Positions 4,806 through 5,414 of a DNA stretch of 5,414 nt are shown in pieces. The DNA comes from Deltaproteobacteria bacterium (GTDB lineage: Bacteria; Desulfobacterota; Binatia; Binatales; Binataceae). The stretch spans positions 1 to 5,414 of the forward strand of contig JAJXYM010000210.1 in assembly GCA_021780585.1 (NCBI GenBank), read 5' to 3'. A program made the translations under genes and the position numbers. The notes beneath the pieces are model-generated. The model saw only the letters and a program-made list of their open reading frames with translations. It did no database searches and was not told where the DNA came from. Positions within the stretch are counted from its first letter, which is position 1; each line of letters starts with the position of its first letter.

Positions 4806-5414
4806 TTACCGCAGATGGTAGGTCTTGATCTTTTCCTGCAGCGCCGGACGCGAGATACCCAGCGCCTGCGCCGCCCGCGAAACGTTCCCCTGCGAACGGG
4901 CGAGCGCCGCGGTGATATAGTCGGCCTCGAACGCGGCGCGGGCTTCGCGCAGCGGCCGCGGCGTAGCGTCGCCGCCGTCGCCGTTGGCCGACGGCGCGAC
5001 GCCTGACGCCGCCGGAGAGGGCGCGGATGGGGGCGGCGCCGAGCCGGCCGACGGCGACGCCGGTCGGGCCATCGCGGCCCGCAGATCCGGCGAGAGATTA
5101 CCCACGAGAATCGCGGCGCCGTCGCGCGCGAGCGCCACCGCGCGTTCGATTTCGTTGCGCAACTGACGCACGTTCCCCGGCCATTGATAGTGCGTAAACA
5201 GCTCCAGCACGGCCGGGTCGAAGCCGGCGATACGCTTGCGATGGCGGTCGGCGGCAGCGGTCAGGAAGCGGCTCGCCAGCAATTCGATATCGTCGCGCCG
5301 CTCGCGCAACGGCGGCAGCCGAATCGGAAAAGCCGACAGCCGGTAGTAGAGATCCTCGCGGAAGGCGCCGTTTTCGACTTCCCGTTTCAAATCCCGATTG
5401 GTGGCCGAAATCAC
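4806..5414 (-). CDS. NtrC-family sigma-54-dependent activator, C-terminal part (5' end outside window)
   Basis: 203 codons (202 residues and the stop) of the C-terminal half of a bacterial enhancer-binding protein. The first residues, VISATNRDL, are the sensor I region of the AAA+ domain; the GTG there is an internal Val, not a start. FREDLYYRLSAFPIRLPPLRERRDDI (about 18-43) and WPGNVRQLRNEIERAV (about 78-93, sensor II) complete the ATPase. A Pro/Ser/Ala/Gly-rich linker follows (about 113-150). The end is a Fis-type helix-turn-helix, GNVSRAAQALGISRPALQEKIKTYHLR, finishing at the usual place. Walker A/B, the GAFTGA loop and any sensory N-terminus are outside the window, so the signal is unknown. 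It should bind upstream sites through the helix-turn-helix and remodel sigma-54 RNA polymerase using ATP. The gene just downstream has a sigma-54-like promoter and is the nearest candidate target. Confidence 0.95.
   Translation of the reverse strand: MISATNRDLKREVENGAFREDLYYRLSAFPIRLPPLRERRDDIELLASRFLTAAADRHRKRIAGFDPAVLELFTHYQWPGNVRQLRNEIERAVALARDGAAILVGNLSPDLRAAMARPASPSAGSAPPPSAPSPAASGVAPSANGDGGDATPRPLREARAAFEADYITAALARSQGNVSRAAQALGISRPALQEKIKTYHLR

Noticed and set aside
1..5414. tRNA, rRNA, CRISPR array or insertion sequence
   Set aside because: No cloverleaf-like segment, no regularly spaced repeats and no transposase-like protein were seen in either strand.

Overview
This is a chromosomal-looking segment from a GC-rich bacterium. 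Most genes look about 65-70% GC by eye, with strong GGAGG-type ribosome binding sites and one TTG start. The mix of a FIST protein, a lone acyl-CoA dehydrogenase, an SDR oxidoreductase and a sigma-54 activator fits a Pseudomonadota-, Desulfobacterota- or Binatota-like lineage. No marker gene here settles the phylum, so this is inference.

Layout from left to right: (1) the 3' end of a FIST-domain sensory protein (+), cut by the window edge. (2) A convergent class I SAM methyltransferase (-) whose last part appears frameshifted; its apparent original stop lies in another frame at 460-462, and the present ORF runs antisense into the FIST gene. (3) A divergent acyl-CoA dehydrogenase (+) with a TTG start, ending in a textbook rho-independent terminator. 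(4) A small lone gene (-) with a degenerate GIY-YIG nuclease-like domain, in a patch of clearly lower GC (about 51% where counted). (5) A classical NAD-type SDR oxidoreductase (-), followed by a strong stem-loop that also lies in the leader of the GIY-YIG gene. (6) About 420 bp of very GC-rich DNA with no convincing gene but with long perfect inverted repeats. (7) A 102-aa conserved-looking protein of unknown function (-). (8) The C-terminal part of an NtrC-family sigma-54 activator (-), running off the right edge.

The most interesting signal is between features 7 and 8. Reading on the minus strand from the activator gene toward the small gene, there is a dyad and repeated GC-rich palindrome, then an IHF-like site in an AT-rich tract, then a -24/-12 sigma-54 promoter-like sequence with exact spacing. 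A good ribosome binding site and the small ORF follow. This order matches a self-contained sigma-54 module in which the activator may drive its small neighbour. All regulatory calls are from reading motifs and are untested.

The acyl-CoA dehydrogenase and the SDR are both of types used in acyl-CoA, lipid or alcohol oxidation. They are convergent and separated by the GIY-YIG gene, so no shared operon is evident.
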